Positions 8,184 through 18,896 of a stretch of DNA of 64,000 nt are shown here, piece after piece. The stretch covers positions 160,020 through 224,019 of the forward strand of contig JAFVHP010000048.1 in NCBI GenBank assembly GCA_017474455.1. Reading direction: 5' to 3'. The position numbers were made by a program, and so were the translations under genes. Each line of letters starts with the position of its first letter. Within the stretch, counting starts at the first letter, position 1. The notes below the pieces were generated by a model, which was given only the letters and a program-made list of their open reading frames with translations, did no database searches and was not told where the DNA came from. This DNA comes from Lachnospiraceae bacterium (GTDB taxonomy: Bacteria > Bacillota > Clostridia > Lachnospirales > Lachnospiraceae).

Positions 8184-11100
8184 ATGTATAAAAAGGTAAA
8201 TCCTGATCTCAACTTCGTCGAAAGAGAAAGAAATACAAGACAGTTCTGGAAGGATAACCAGATCTTTGAAAAGAGTATTAAGGAACGCGAAGGCGGTCCT
8301 ATGTATATGTTTTATGACGGCCCGCCGACGGCAAACGGAACACCCCACATCGGACACGTGGAGACCCGTGCCATCAAGGATATAATCCCGCGTTACCGCG
8401 CCATGAAAGGGTACGAAGTCCCCAGGAAGGCCGGCTGGGATACACACGGGCTGTCGGTGGAACTGGAAGTGGAAAAGCAGATCGGTATTGAAGGCAAGGA
8501 CCAGATCGAAGCATACGGTATCGAACCTTTCATCCAGAAGTGCAAGGAATCGGTCTGGACTTACAAGGGCATGTGGGAAGAGTTCTCGGAGATGGTCGGT
8601 TTCTGGGCAGACATGGATCATCCCTATGTCACATACTATGACGATTTTATCGAATCCGAATGGTGGGCATTGAAAACGATCTGGGACAAGGGCCTTCTCT
8701 ACAAGGGCTTCAAGGTAGTGCCTTACTGCCCGCACTGCGGGACACCCCTGTCTTCCCACGAAGTCGCACAGGGATACCGCACCCTCAAGGAACGTTCCGC
8801 GATCGTAAGGTTCAGGGCCAAAGGCGAGGATGCGTATTTCCTTGCCTGGACGACCACGCCCTGGACGCTGCCGTCCAATATCGCCCTCTGCGTCAATCCC
8901 GAGGACACCTATGCCAAAGTAAAGGCAGCCGACGGATATACCTATTATATGGCGCAGGCCCTGCTGGATACCGTACTTGGCCCTCTGGCAAAGGAAGGGG
9001 AAAAAGCATACGAGATCCTGGAAACGATGAAGGGCAGCGATCTCGAACACAAGGAATATGAACCGCTGTACGAATGCGCCGCGAAGGTGGTGGAAAAGCA
9101 GCATAAAAAGGCGTTTTATGTCTGGTGTGACAGTTACGTTACCATGACGGACGGTACCGGCATCGTTCACTGCGCGCCGGCATTCGGTGAGGATGATGCC
9201 CGTGTCGGCAGGAAGTATGACGCGCCGTTTGTCCAGCTCGTGGATGATAAAGGCCGCATGAAGGAGGGGACTCCTTTTGCGGGCATGCGCTGCAAGCCCA
9301 CCGAAGCCGAAATGGAAAAAGGCGCCGTCAGCGCCGATCCGGAGATCTTAAAAGAGCTTGACGGCAGGGGACTGCTTTTCTCCGCGCCTAAATTCGAACA
9401 CGAATATCCGCACTGCTGGAGATGTTCCACGCCGCTGATCTACTACGCGCGTGAATCCTGGTTCATCGAGATGACAAAGGTCCGTGACGACCTTGTCAGG
9501 AACAATAAAGAGATCAACTGGGTCCCTGCCTCCATCGGAGAAGGGAGATTCGGCAACTGGCTGGAGAATATCCAGGACTGGGCCATCTCCAGGAACCGTT
9601 ACTGGGGCACGCCCCTGAACATCTGGGAATGCCCGGACTGCGGACGGCAGATCAGCATCGGCAGCCGTAAGGAACTGGCCGAGCTCACCGGGGATCCCGA
9701 AGCCGAAAAGACAGAGCTGCACAGGCCTTACGTTGACAACTATACAGTCAAGTGCGAATGCGGCGGCGAGATGAAGCGTGTGCCGGAGGTCATCGACTGC
9801 TGGTTCGATTCAGGCGCCATGCCCTATGCGCAGCTCCATTATCCTTTTGAGAATAAGGAACTGTTCGAGAAAGAGTTCCCGGCTGCTTTCATCTCCGAAG
9901 CCGTAGACCAGACCAGGGGATGGTTTTATTCCCTGCATGCGGAATCGACGCTCCTGTTCAACAGCCCTGCGTTCAAAAACGTTATCGTCATGGGCCTTGT
10001 CCTGGACAAGAACGGCGAGAAGATGAGCAAGAGCAAGCATAACACCGTCAGCCCGATCGACGCCCTGAACCAGTTCGGCGCCGACGCAGTCCGGTGGTTC
10101 TTCTATACCAACAGCGCACCCTGGCTTCCCAAGCGGTTTTCAGAAGACGCGGTCAGGGAAGGGCAGAGGAAGATCCTCGGGACGCTCTGGAACACATATG
10201 CGTTCTATACCCTGTATGCGGAGATCGACCAGTTCGATCCCACAAAATACACACTTGACAGGGAAAACCTTGGCGTAATGGACAGATGGCTCCTTTCCCG
10301 CATGAACACCATGATAGGAAAAGTGGACCAGAACCTTGACAGCTACAGGATCCCTGAAGCTGCCGCAGTCCTGGAAGAGTTTGTTGACGATATGAGCAAC
10401 TGGTATGTCCGCCGCTGCAGGGACCGCTTCTGGGCAAAGGGAATGGAGAAGGACAAGATCGACGCCTATATGACGCTGTATACTGCCCTGGATACCGTAT
10501 GCAGGTGCGCTGCGCCTTTCATCCCGTTCATGACGGAGGAGATCTACCAGAACATCACGGCAGGCATCGATCCTGATGCGCCCGAAAGCGTTCACCTTTG
10601 CGATTTCCCCGCAGCAGACGAGGCTGCCATCGATCCGGCCCTTGAACAGTCGATGGATGAAGTACTGAAGATCGTCGTCATGGGAAGGGCATGCCGCAAC
10701 GCATCCAATATCAAGAACCGCCAGCCCCTGCAGACGATGTTCGTCAGGGCACCCCGCGCGCTGGACGAATACTATGTCGAGATCATCCGGAACGAACTGA
10801 ATATAAAGGATGTGAAGTTTACTGACGACGTGAGGGAGTTCACAAGCTACAGCTTCAAGCCGCAGCTGCGGACGCTCGGCCCGAAATTCGGCAAGAATAT
10901 CGGCGCGCTCAGGAACAGCCTGGCATCCCTGGACGGCAACGAGGCAATGGACGAACTCAACAGGACAGGCACGCTGGAACTGGATATCGAAGGCGCGGAC
11001 GGTCCCGTCCATGCAGTGCTGACAAAGGATGACCTTCTGATCGAAATGACGCAGATGGAAGGTTATGTATCCGAGGAAAACGGTCCGATCACCGTGGTCG

Positions 11101-11384
11101 TGGATACGAACCTGACGGAAGAGCTGATAACGGAAGGCTTTGTCCTTGAGATGATCAGCAAGATCCAGAACATGCGCAAGGATTCCGGTTTCGATGTTAC
11201 GGACCGGATCAATGTCGCAGTCAGGGACAACGATAAACTCTACAGGATCGTTAAAGAACATGAAGACGCTGTCGCCGGCAAGGTACTTGCCGTCTCGATA
11301 GACGACAGCTCGGTATATGAAGCGGAAAAGAGCTGGGACATCAACGGGGAACCTGTGATCCTGTCGATAGGAAGAGTCAGATGA
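8184..11384 (+). CDS. ileS: Isoleucyl-tRNA synthetase, type 2
   Basis: 1066 residues. Class I signatures are the HIGH motif in TANGTPHIGHVETR near residue 55 and KMSKS in NGEKMSKSKH near residue 616. Between them the CP1 editing domain shows the TTTPWTLPSN threonine-rich motif. The C-terminal anticodon-binding region ends without the Zn-finger found in bacterial type 1 enzymes. Overall layout fits the eukaryote-like IleRS2 group common in Clostridia. IleRS2 enzymes are generally insensitive to mupirocin, an inference from the family and not shown here. Cytoplasmic; charges tRNA-Ile. It is preceded by 188 non-coding bases holding a terminator. Confidence 0.95.
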   Translation: MYKKVNPDLNFVERERNTRQFWKDNQIFEKSIKEREGGPMYMFYDGPPTANGTPHIGHVETRAIKDIIPRYRAMKGYEVPRKAGWDTHGLSVELEVEKQIGIEGKDQIEAYGIEPFIQKCKESVWTYKGMWEEFSEMVGFWADMDHPYVTYYDDFIESEWWALKTIWDKGLLYKGFKVVPYCPHCGTPLSSHEVAQGYRTLKERSAIVRFRAKGEDAYFLAWTTTPWTLPSNIALCVNPEDTYAKVKAADGYTYYMAQALLDTVLGPLAKEGEKAYEILETMKGSDLEHKEYEPLYECAAKVVEKQHKKAFYVWCDSYVTMTDGTGIVHCAPAFGEDDARVGRKYDAPFVQLVDDKGRMKEGTPFAGMRCKPTEAEMEKGAVSADPEILKELDGRGLLFSAPKFEHEYPHCWRCSTPLIYYARESWFIEMTKVRDDLVRNNKEINWVPASIGEGRFGNWLENIQDWAISRNRYWGTPLNIWECPDCGRQISIGSRKELAELTGDPEAEKTELHRPYVDNYTVKCECGGEMKRVPEVIDCWFDSGAMPYAQLHYPFENKELFEKEFPAAFISEAVDQTRGWFYSLHAESTLLFNSPAFKNVIVMGLVLDKNGEKMSKSKHNTVSPIDALNQFGADAVRWFFYTNSAPWLPKRFSEDAVREGQRKILGTLWNTYAFYTLYAEIDQFDPTKYTLDRENLGVMDRWLLSRMNTMIGKVDQNLDSYRIPEAAAVLEEFVDDMSNWYVRRCRDRFWAKGMEKDKIDAYMTLYTALDTVCRCAAPFIPFMTEEIYQNITAGIDPDAPESVHLCDFPAADEAAIDPALEQSMDEVLKIVVMGRACRNASNIKNRQPLQTMFVRAPRALDEYYVEIIRNELNIKDVKFTDDVREFTSYSFKPQLRTLGPKFGKNIGALRNSLASLDGNEAMDELNRTGTLELDIEGADGPVHAVLTKDDLLIEMTQMEGYVSEENGPITVVVDTNLTEELITEGFVLEMISKIQNMRKDSGFDVTDRINVAVRDNDKLYRIVKEHEDAVAGKVLAVSIDDSSVYEAEKSWDINGEPVILSIGRVR

Positions 11385-11398
11385 GATAAGGATGCTGA

Positions 11399-11430
11399 GC
11401 CTGCCGAGTTCGGATAACGTACCGGCAGGC
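11399..11430 (+). terminator. Hairpin between ileS and glgP
   Basis: An 8-bp perfect stem GCCTGCCG / CGGCAGGC with a 16-base loop, followed nine bases later by TTTT. Plausible but weak terminator for ileS. Confidence 0.35.
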
Positions 11431-11469
11431 ACCGCATTTTAAACGGCATATAAAAGAGAGGAATAAAGT

Positions 11470-14040
11470 ATGGCGGATAAATCAGGAACTACATTGTACG
11501 AGGCAGAATTTAACAAGGATCTTTTCAAGAGAAGCGTTGAATATAATATCAAGACGATGTACCGCAGGACGATGGATGAGGCCAACGAGCAGCAGGTCTT
11601 CCAGGCAGCTGCATTTGCGCTGAAAGACCAGATCATCGACTGCTGGATGAACACACAGAAGGCATTCGAAGAACAGGATCCCAAGTTCGTTTATTACCTG
11701 TCCATGGAATTCCTGATGGGAAGGGCCTTCGGCAATGACGCGATCAACCTCCAGGCCTTCGAGCCCATCAAAGAAGCCCTTGCTGAACTGGGATTTGACA
11801 TTAACCGGATCGAGGACGAGGAGCCGGATGCGGCTCTTGGCAACGGAGGTCTCGGAAGACTGGCGGCCTGTTTCCTTGATTCACTGGCGACACTGAATTA
11901 TCCTGCTTACGGATGCGGCATCCGCTACCGTTACGGTATGTTCAGCCAGAAGATCAGGAACGGCTACCAGGTAGAGGCGCCGGACAACTGGCTCGTCAAC
12001 GGCAACCCGCTGGAGCTGCGCCGGCCCGAGCTCGAACAGATCATCCAGTTCGGCGGCAGGGTCGATTCCTATCCGGGTGAGAACGGGCGTACGTATTACC
12101 GCCAGGTCGGCGGCTACCAGGTTAAGGCTATTCCTTACGATATGCCTGTTATCGGTTACGGCAACGGTTTCATCAATACCCTGAGGATCTGGGATGCCGA
12201 ACCGATCGAGATCTTCCATCTGGACTCCTTTGATAAAGGCGATTACCAGAAGGCGGTGGAACAGGACAACATTGCCCGTACGATCTGCGAGGTCCTTTAT
12301 CCCTGCGACGACCATATACAGGGGAAAGAACTCAGGCTCAAGCAGCAGTATTTCTTCGTTTCCGCATCCATCCAGTCCGCGGTCAGGAGATTTATGTCCA
12401 AAGAAGGCCGCGATATCCACGACCTGCCTGAGAAGTATGTATTCCAGCTGAACGATACGCATCCCACGCTGGTCGTACCGGAACTGATGAGGATACTGCT
12501 GGACGACTATAAGCTGGAATGGGAAGAAGCGGAAGAGATCACGCACAGGTGCTGCGCGTATACCAACCACACGATCATGTCCGAAGCGCTGGAGAAATGG
12601 CCGGTCGGCCTGTTCAGGGAACTCCTTCCCCGTATCTACCAGATCGTGGAAGAGATCAACAGGCGGTTTGAGATCGAAGTACATAACAGGTACGACAGTG
12701 ATCATTCAGTCAATGTCGCGCAGAAGCTGGCCAGCATGGATATCCTGTATGACGGCCAGGTGCGCATGGCCAACCTCGCGATCGTGGCCGGCTTCTCCGT
12801 CAACGGCGTTGCCGCTCTCCATACAGAGATATTAAAGAAACGTGAGCTCAAGGATTTCTATGAGCTTTATCCTGAGAAATTCAGCAATAAGACCAACGGC
12901 ATCACGCAGAGAAGGTTCATGCTCCACGGCGATCCGCTGATGGCGGAATGGATCACAAGGAAGATCGGCGACGGATGGATCACGGATCTCTCCCAGATGA
13001 AGGGATTGGCAGCCTGTGCCAACCGGCAGACGGACCGTGCCCAGTTCAGGAAGATAAAGCGTAAGAACAAGGAACGCCTGGCCAGGTATATCGCGGAGAA
13101 CAACGGCATCATAGTTGATCCGGATTCCATTTTTGACATCCAGATCAAGCGCCTGCACGAATACAAGCGCCAGTTCATGAATATCCTGCATGTCATGTAT
13201 CTGTATGACAGGCTCAAGCATGATCCGGGCTTTGATATGTATCCGAGAACATTCATCTTCGGGGCCAAGGCGGCAGCCGGTTATAAGACAGCCAAACTGA
13301 CCATCAAGCTGATCAATTCCGTTGCGGACGTCATCAACAACGACCCGGCCATCAAGAATAAGCTGAAGGTGGTCTTCATTAAGGACTATAAAGTCTCCAA
13401 CGCGGAGATCCTCTTTGCCGCGGCCGACGTTTCCGAGCAGATATCCACTGCCTCCAAGGAAGCGTCAGGTACAGGATGTATGAAGATGATGCTGAACGGC
13501 GCCGTTACGATCGGCACATGGGACGGCGCGAATATCGAGATGGTGGAAGAGATGGGCAGGGAGAATGCTTTCATATTCGGTCTGTCCGCTGATGAAGTCA
13601 TCGAGTATGAGCGCAACGGCAAGTATAACGCACGCAGCATCTATGATCACGATCCGGTGATCAGGAAGATCGTTGACCAGCTCGTCGACGGTACTTTCTC
13701 CAACGGGGACAGGGAACTGTTCAGGCCGCTTTATGATCTGCTCCTGACAGGACAGAACGGTTCGCCGGCAGACAGGTACTTCATTCTCGCTGATTTCAAT
13801 GCCTATAAAGAGTGCCAGCAGAAGGTGGATGAAGCCTACAGGGATACGGAACACTGGACGAAGATGGCTATCATGAACATGGCCAGCGTCGGCAAGTTCT
13901 CTTCCGACAGGACGATCGAGGAGTATGTTGAAGATATCTGGCATCTGAAGAAAGTTTATATCGGGAAGAAACCTGCAGGAACGTCAGCCAGGAAAACGGC
14001 GAAAAAGGCCATCGCGAAAGCTGTTTCAAAGAAGTCGTAA
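11470..14040 (+). CDS. glgP: Glycogen/maltodextrin phosphorylase
   Basis: 856 residues, start behind AGAGAGGAA. Family GT35 features: [21 protein letters not shown] near residue 117, NDTHPT near residue 330, TNHT near 368, and the pyridoxal phosphate site [15 protein letters not shown] near residue 665, where Lys forms the Schiff base. The family usually has Asn where this protein has Cys before the Met-Lys. The enzyme releases glucose-1-phosphate from alpha-1,4-glucans by phosphorolysis in the cytoplasm. The C-terminus is an unusual Lys/Ala-rich tail ([17 protein letters not shown]). No other glycogen gene is adjacent, so it appears to be a single-gene unit. Confidence 0.93.
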   Translation: MADKSGTTLYEAEFNKDLFKRSVEYNIKTMYRRTMDEANEQQVFQAAAFALKDQIIDCWMNTQKAFEEQDPKFVYYLSMEFLMGRAFGNDAINLQAFEPIKEALAELGFDINRIEDEEPDAALGNGGLGRLAACFLDSLATLNYPAYGCGIRYRYGMFSQKIRNGYQVEAPDNWLVNGNPLELRRPELEQIIQFGGRVDSYPGENGRTYYRQVGGYQVKAIPYDMPVIGYGNGFINTLRIWDAEPIEIFHLDSFDKGDYQKAVEQDNIARTICEVLYPCDDHIQGKELRLKQQYFFVSASIQSAVRRFMSKEGRDIHDLPEKYVFQLNDTHPTLVVPELMRILLDDYKLEWEEAEEITHRCCAYTNHTIMSEALEKWPVGLFRELLPRIYQIVEEINRRFEIEVHNRYDSDHSVNVAQKLASMDILYDGQVRMANLAIVAGFSVNGVAALHTEILKKRELKDFYELYPEKFSNKTNGITQRRFMLHGDPLMAEWITRKIGDGWITDLSQMKGLAACANRQTDRAQFRKIKRKNKERLARYIAENNGIIVDPDSIFDIQIKRLHEYKRQFMNILHVMYLYDRLKHDPGFDMYPRTFIFGAKAAAGYKTAKLTIKLINSVADVINNDPAIKNKLKVVFIKDYKVSNAEILFAAADVSEQISTASKEASGTGCMKMMLNGAVTIGTWDGANIEMVEEMGRENAFIFGLSADEVIEYERNGKYNARSIYDHDPVIRKIVDQLVDGTFSNGDRELFRPLYDLLLTGQNGSPADRYFILADFNAYKECQQKVDEAYRDTEHWTKMAIMNMASVGKFSSDRTIEEYVEDIWHLKKVYIGKKPAGTSARKTAKKAIAKAVSKKS

Positions 14041-14063
14041 AACGGTTACCGGCAGGAGGCAAC

Positions 14064-16391
14064 ATGGTCACATTATATAACGGCAGTTACTGCTATCTGG
14101 GCGGCGATACATTTGTACCGGCGGACGAAAGTTCGCGGGCACAGATGGCTGCGGAAGGCGTCTCGAACGCGGATCCTTCAAAGACGATGGCCGCGTCCAT
14201 CTTAAGCGCTCACAATACTTCCGGGGACGGGAACGATCTGAAGATAAAGTTTGACAAGCTGATCTCCCATGATATTACCTACGTGTCTATTATCCAGACA
14301 GCGAGGGCTTCCGGGCTGAAGAGCTTTCCCATACCCTATGTGCTGACCAACTGCCATAATTCACTCTGTGCCGTCGGCGGTACGATCAATGAAGACGACC
14401 ACATGTTCGGCCTCAGCGCGGCAAAGAAATACGGAGGGATCTATGTCCCGCCGCATCTGGCCGTGATCCATCAGTATGCCAGGGAACAGATGGCCGGCTG
14501 CGGAAAAATGATCCTCGGCTCGGATTCGCATACCAGATACGGGGCGCTCGGCACCATGGGTATCGGCGAAGGCGGTCCGGAGCTGGTCAAACAGCTCCTG
14601 AACCAGACCTATGATATCAGGAAGCCGGAAGTGATCGCCGTCCACCTTACGGGCTCCGTTCCCCGCGGAGTGGGCCCCCAGGATGTGGCGCTCGCGATCA
14701 TCGGCGCAGTATTCGATAAGGGGTTCGTGAAGAACAGGATCATGGAGTTCGTCGGTTCGGGCATCGCTTCGATGAGCGCCGATTTCAGGATCGGCATCGA
14801 CGTGATGACGACCGAGACCACATGCCTCTCCTCGATCTGGGAAACGGATGACAAGGTAAAGCTGTACTATCAGCAGCACGGGCATGAAGAAGATTATATG
14901 CCGCTGCATCCCGGAAAGGGTGCCTTATACGATGGTCTGATCGAGGTGGATCTTTCCGCTGTAAGGCCGATGATCGCCATGCCTTTCCATCCGAGCAACG
15001 TATATACGATCGAGGATGTCCTGGCTGCCCCGCTGGATGTTCTGGAAGAAGCTGAAAAGAGGGCGGCTGTCTCCTTCGGCAAAGATACGGCATTTTCTTT
15101 AAGGAGCAAGTTGATCGACGGAAAGATCATGGTCGACCAGGGCGTCATCGGCGGCTGTGCCGGCGGCGGTTTTGAGAACCTCTGTGCGGCTGCGGATATT
15201 CTGGACGGGGCATCCTGCGGCAGCGGTCCTTTCTCCCTCAGCATTTATCCTGCTTCGATGCCGGTCTATATGGAACTGGTCAAAAACGGCTGCGCGGCCA
15301 AACTTATCGAGTCCGGAGCCGTCATGAAGACCGCCTTCTGCGGTCCCTGTTTCGGTGCGGGAGATACACCCGCTAACAATGGATTTTCCATCAGGCATTC
15401 GACCAGGAATTTCCCCAACCGTGAAGGTTCAAAAGTACAGAACGGCCAGATCGCGTCGGTCGCGCTGATGGATGCGAGATCGATCGCCGCCACTGCCGCG
15501 AACGGCGGTGTGCTTACGCCTGCGACACAGGACGGGAAGGCCTACGGCATATATGAGTATCATTTTGATAAGGGCATCTATGACAAGCGTGTGTTCGATG
15601 CCCGGGGTAAAGCGGATCCGGACGCGGAACTGAGGCTTGGCCCCAACATCCGTGACTGGCCCAGGTTCCAGCCCCTGCCGGAGTACCTGGTCGTAAAAGT
15701 GGCCGCCATGATCCATGATCCGGTGACTACGACAGACGAACTGATCCCCTCCGGCGAGACCAGCTCCTACAGGTCCAATCCGGAAGGACTGGCAGAGTTC
15801 GCGCTTTCCAGGAAGGCACCTGACTATGTCGGGCTTTCAAAGGAAGTCAGGGCTGCCGAATATGCCCTGACCGAAGGCGGCTGCATGGGCGACGTTCTGC
15901 CCGAACTGAAAGATGTCATGCACCTGATCAGGCCCTTGTATCCCGATATGGCCGTACATCCCGTAACAGACGGGGACGGAAATGTCGTAAAGCAGGGCAA
16001 CACAGGCGTCGGGTCAGCCGTATTTGCCAGAAAGCCGGGTGACGGCAGCGCGAGGGAGCAGGCGGCTTCCTGCCAGAAAGTTCTCGGCGGCTGGGCGGAC
16101 ATCGCGTTTGAATACGCTACGAAGCGGTACCGTTCCAACCTGATCAACTGGGGCATCCTGCCCTTTGTGATAAAAGAAGGCGACCTGCCTTTTGACAAGC
16201 TGGATTACCTGTTTTTCCCCGGGATCCGTACTGCGGTGGAGAACCGCCTGGATACGATCACGGGCTACGCGGTCAGGGAAGGCTCGCTCGTTCCGTTTGA
16301 GGTAAGTCTCGGAGAGCTTACCGACGAAGAACGGCAGATCATCCTGGACGGCTGCCTGATCAATTATAACGGGAGAAAGGCCGGGTTATGA
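14064..16391 (+). CDS. Aconitase-family hydratase (YbhJ-like)
   Basis: 775 residues, start behind GGCAGGAGG. Aconitase superfamily features include the 4Fe-4S ligand region VLTNCHNS near residue 95, [20 protein letters not shown] near residue 155, GGCAGG near residue 358, and [15 protein letters not shown] near residue 430. The C-terminal swivel domain contains [14 protein letters not shown]. Overall length and motif wording match the YbhJ-type hydratases of E. coli, whose substrate is unknown, more than citrate aconitase or LeuC. The first cysteine motif TNCHN differs from the usual SCTN order. The stop overlaps the ddl start as ATGA, so the two are translationally coupled. Confidence 0.8.
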   Translation: MVTLYNGSYCYLGGDTFVPADESSRAQMAAEGVSNADPSKTMAASILSAHNTSGDGNDLKIKFDKLISHDITYVSIIQTARASGLKSFPIPYVLTNCHNSLCAVGGTINEDDHMFGLSAAKKYGGIYVPPHLAVIHQYAREQMAGCGKMILGSDSHTRYGALGTMGIGEGGPELVKQLLNQTYDIRKPEVIAVHLTGSVPRGVGPQDVALAIIGAVFDKGFVKNRIMEFVGSGIASMSADFRIGIDVMTTETTCLSSIWETDDKVKLYYQQHGHEEDYMPLHPGKGALYDGLIEVDLSAVRPMIAMPFHPSNVYTIEDVLAAPLDVLEEAEKRAAVSFGKDTAFSLRSKLIDGKIMVDQGVIGGCAGGGFENLCAAADILDGASCGSGPFSLSIYPASMPVYMELVKNGCAAKLIESGAVMKTAFCGPCFGAGDTPANNGFSIRHSTRNFPNREGSKVQNGQIASVALMDARSIAATAANGGVLTPATQDGKAYGIYEYHFDKGIYDKRVFDARGKADPDAELRLGPNIRDWPRFQPLPEYLVVKVAAMIHDPVTTTDELIPSGETSSYRSNPEGLAEFALSRKAPDYVGLSKEVRAAEYALTEGGCMGDVLPELKDVMHLIRPLYPDMAVHPVTDGDGNVVKQGNTGVGSAVFARKPGDGSAREQAASCQKVLGGWADIAFEYATKRYRSNLINWGILPFVIKEGDLPFDKLDYLFFPGIRTAVENRLDTITGYAVREGSLVPFEVSLGELTDEERQIILDGCLINYNGRKAGL

Positions 16392-17455
16392 AGATAGTTG
16401 TCCTTTGCGGCGGATTAAGTACAGAGAGGAAGATCTCGTTCTCCACGGGCACCAGGGTATGCGGCGCGCTGAGGGAAGCGGGACACCAGGCTGTACTGGT
16501 GGACCTGTTCCTGGGGCTTGAGGATCTGGATACGAAGTACCGTAAAAAGCCGGAGCTTCTGTTCGATGAACTGCTTCCCCTGGAAGAAGTGGTCTTTGAC
16601 GGCAGGGAGCCGGACCTGGACGCGGTCAGGGCCTCCAGAAAGCTTAAGAGCGACTCTCTCTTCGGAGAAGGCGTTATTGAGATATGCAGGGCGGCAGATG
16701 TCGTGTTCATCGGGCTTCACGGCTTAAACGGCGAAGACGGCCGAATCCAGGCGGCGTTCGACATGCTCGGCATAGCATATACCGGTTCAGGATATCTTGG
16801 CGCAGCCATGACCATGGATAAGATGATCACAAAGCAGATGCTGCGGCCGCTGGGTGTCCCGACCCCGGACTGGAAGTATTACACGAACGTAACGGAGGAT
16901 GAGATCAGCGGTATCATCGCAAAAACATCCCTGCCCTGCGTAGTCAAGACACCGACCGGCGGTTCTTCCGTCGGAGTCGTGATCGTCAGGGAAACGGGAG
17001 AGCTTGAGCCGGCCATCAGACAGTGCCTCACCTATAGCAGGAACCTCCTGATCGAAGAGTATATCCCGGGGAGAGAATTCACCTGCGGGGTACTTATGGA
17101 CAGGGCGCTTCCTTCTGTCGAGATCGCGCCGAAAGTACGTTTTTATGATTACAGCAGCAAGTACCAGCCCGGCGCAACGGAAGAGATCTGCCCCGGACGG
17201 TGCAGTGAGGCGGTGGAGAACAGGATGCACGACATCGCACTCTTTGTACACCGGAAGATGGGGCTGTCCACATATTCCAGAAGCGACTTTATCGTTGACG
17301 ACAATGATAATGTATACTTCCTTGAGGTCAATACGCTCCCCGGCATGACACCGACGAGCCTTGTCCCCCAGGAAGCCGCGGCAGCAGGGATCTCCTACAG
17401 GGAGCTTTGCGTAATGATCGTTGAGGATGCCCTGAGGCTCAGGGGGAAAGCGTAA
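16388..17455 (+). CDS. ddl: D-alanine--D-alanine ligase
   Basis: 355 residues. ATP-grasp enzyme: N-terminal [10 protein letters not shown] motif, [17 protein letters not shown] near residue 117, [15 protein letters not shown] near residue 187, and the metal-binding [17 protein letters not shown] near residue 317. It joins two D-alanines for peptidoglycan precursor synthesis in the cytoplasm. It overlaps the upstream hydratase by 4 bases, and murF begins two bases after its stop, so ddl-murF form a classic pair: the dipeptide made here is the MurF substrate. The N-terminal GLSTER replaces the more usual G-x-S-x-E-(R/H), still conserved. Confidence 0.93.
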   Translation: MKIVVLCGGLSTERKISFSTGTRVCGALREAGHQAVLVDLFLGLEDLDTKYRKKPELLFDELLPLEEVVFDGREPDLDAVRASRKLKSDSLFGEGVIEICRAADVVFIGLHGLNGEDGRIQAAFDMLGIAYTGSGYLGAAMTMDKMITKQMLRPLGVPTPDWKYYTNVTEDEISGIIAKTSLPCVVKTPTGGSSVGVVIVRETGELEPAIRQCLTYSRNLLIEEYIPGREFTCGVLMDRALPSVEIAPKVRFYDYSSKYQPGATEEICPGRCSEAVENRMHDIALFVHRKMGLSTYSRSDFIVDDNDNVYFLEVNTLPGMTPTSLVPQEAAAAGISYRELCVMIVEDALRLRGKA

Positions 17456-17456
17456 T

Positions 17457-18896
17457 ATGACAGGCATGACTGTGTATGAACTTGCAAAATCCGCCGGCGC
17501 CAGGATCTGCCCGGCGGATTATTGTCAGGATACTCTGACCGGGGAACTGGTCACGGATAACAGGAAGATAAAGGAAGGAGACGTTTTCGTCGCCTTTATC
17601 GGGGAAAATGTCGACGCCCACCGGTTCGTACCGGCCGCGTTTGAGGCAGGCGCCGCAGGCGCCATCGTCTCCAGGCTTCTCGAATCTGTCCCGGATGGAA
17701 AGTTCTGTGCGGTGGTCGAGGATACTCTTAAAGCATACGGGAAGATCGCCGGCCACGTAAGGGACAGCTTTGGCATACCGGTCATCGCGGTCACCGGCAG
17801 CGTCGGGAAGACGACGATGAAGGATATGATCGCGTCCGTGCTCAGTGCAGGGAAAAATATCCTGAAGACCGAGGGCAATTTCAATAACCACATCGGACTG
17901 CCGGCTACCCTCCTGCGCCTTACTGCAGAGCACGAGATCGCCGTGGTCGAAATGGGAATGAACCACAAGGGAGAGATCTCTTACCTGACGGGGATCGCGA
18001 AGCCGGATATGGTCGTTATCACCAATATCGGCGATGCCCATATCGGAAACCTCGGCAGCAGGGAGAATATCTTCAGCGCAAAATGCGAGATATTTGAAGG
18101 ACTGAGGCCGGAAGGAAAAGCATTTCTGAACGGTGACGATGTCCTCTTAAGAAAACTCCGGGATATGCCGGAAACGACAAAGGACGCGAAGCTGGTCTAT
18201 GTCGGGGAATCCGCGGACTGCGATTATCGTGCGGCGGATATAGAGGAGCATGCGGATTCTATCAGCTTTACCATTATCAGGCACGACGGCGCAGGGACAG
18301 AAAGGAAACTGAATGTGACCGTACCGCTTCCGGGAAGGCACATGATCTATCCTGCGCTCACAGCCTGTGCACTGGCGGATGAAACCGGCCTTACGGATGA
18401 AGAGATCACTGCCGGGATCAGCGGGTATGTACCCACCAGGATGCGTATGGAGATGCACGCCTGCCCCGGGAATATCATCGTCTATAACGATACCTACAAT
18501 GCAAATCCCCAGTCTGTAAAGGCAGGCCTTCTGACCCTGGCCGGTGCGGAAGGAGCCGGCGGCACACAGCTCAAGCGTGTCGCGGTACTGGGGGACATGC
18601 TGGAACTGGGGAGTGAAGAAGAGCGTCTGCACGAAGAAGTAGGCCGGTTCGCGGCCTCCCTTCCTCTTGACGCGCTTATAACGGTCGGGCCCGCCGCGCG
18701 CAGTATAGCAAAAGCGTGCAGACAGGACGGTCCCGGGATCAAAGTTTATGAGTGCGGTGACAAGCAGTCGGCCATGGACACGCTGAGGCCTCTTATCATG
18801 GAAAATACGGCCTTTTTATGTAAGGCTTCAAGGGGCATGGCCCTGGAGGAGACAGCAGCATTTATCATCAGTGAAGCCGGAAGATTCGGAAACTGA
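17457..18896 (+). CDS. murF: UDP-N-acetylmuramoyl-tripeptide--D-alanyl-D-alanine ligase
   Basis: 479 residues. The Mur ligase P-loop GSVGKTTMKD is near residue 111, followed by TEGNFNNHIGLP typical of MurF, VEMGMNHKGEI near residue 164 and NDTYNANPQS near residue 345. It adds D-Ala-D-Ala to the UDP-MurNAc-tripeptide. Adjacent to ddl, which supplies the dipeptide. The gene ends exactly where the oppositely oriented pyrC ends: the stop TGA at 18894-18896 abuts the complement of the pyrC stop, leaving no space for separate terminators. An alternative start at 17466 is possible. Confidence 0.93.
   Translation: MTGMTVYELAKSAGARICPADYCQDTLTGELVTDNRKIKEGDVFVAFIGENVDAHRFVPAAFEAGAAGAIVSRLLESVPDGKFCAVVEDTLKAYGKIAGHVRDSFGIPVIAVTGSVGKTTMKDMIASVLSAGKNILKTEGNFNNHIGLPATLLRLTAEHEIAVVEMGMNHKGEISYLTGIAKPDMVVITNIGDAHIGNLGSRENIFSAKCEIFEGLRPEGKAFLNGDDVLLRKLRDMPETTKDAKLVYVGESADCDYRAADIEEHADSISFTIIRHDGAGTERKLNVTVPLPGRHMIYPALTACALADETGLTDEEITAGISGYVPTRMRMEMHACPGNIIVYNDTYNANPQSVKAGLLTLAGAEGAGGTQLKRVAVLGDMLELGSEEERLHEEVGRFAASLPLDALITVGPAARSIAKACRQDGPGIKVYECGDKQSAMDTLRPLIMENTAFLCKASRGMALEETAAFIISEAGRFGN

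Noticed and set aside
10140-11432. 430-codon open frame on the minus strand
   Set aside because: It lies entirely opposite ileS, has no ribosome binding site and its translation is low-complexity shadow sequence without known motifs.
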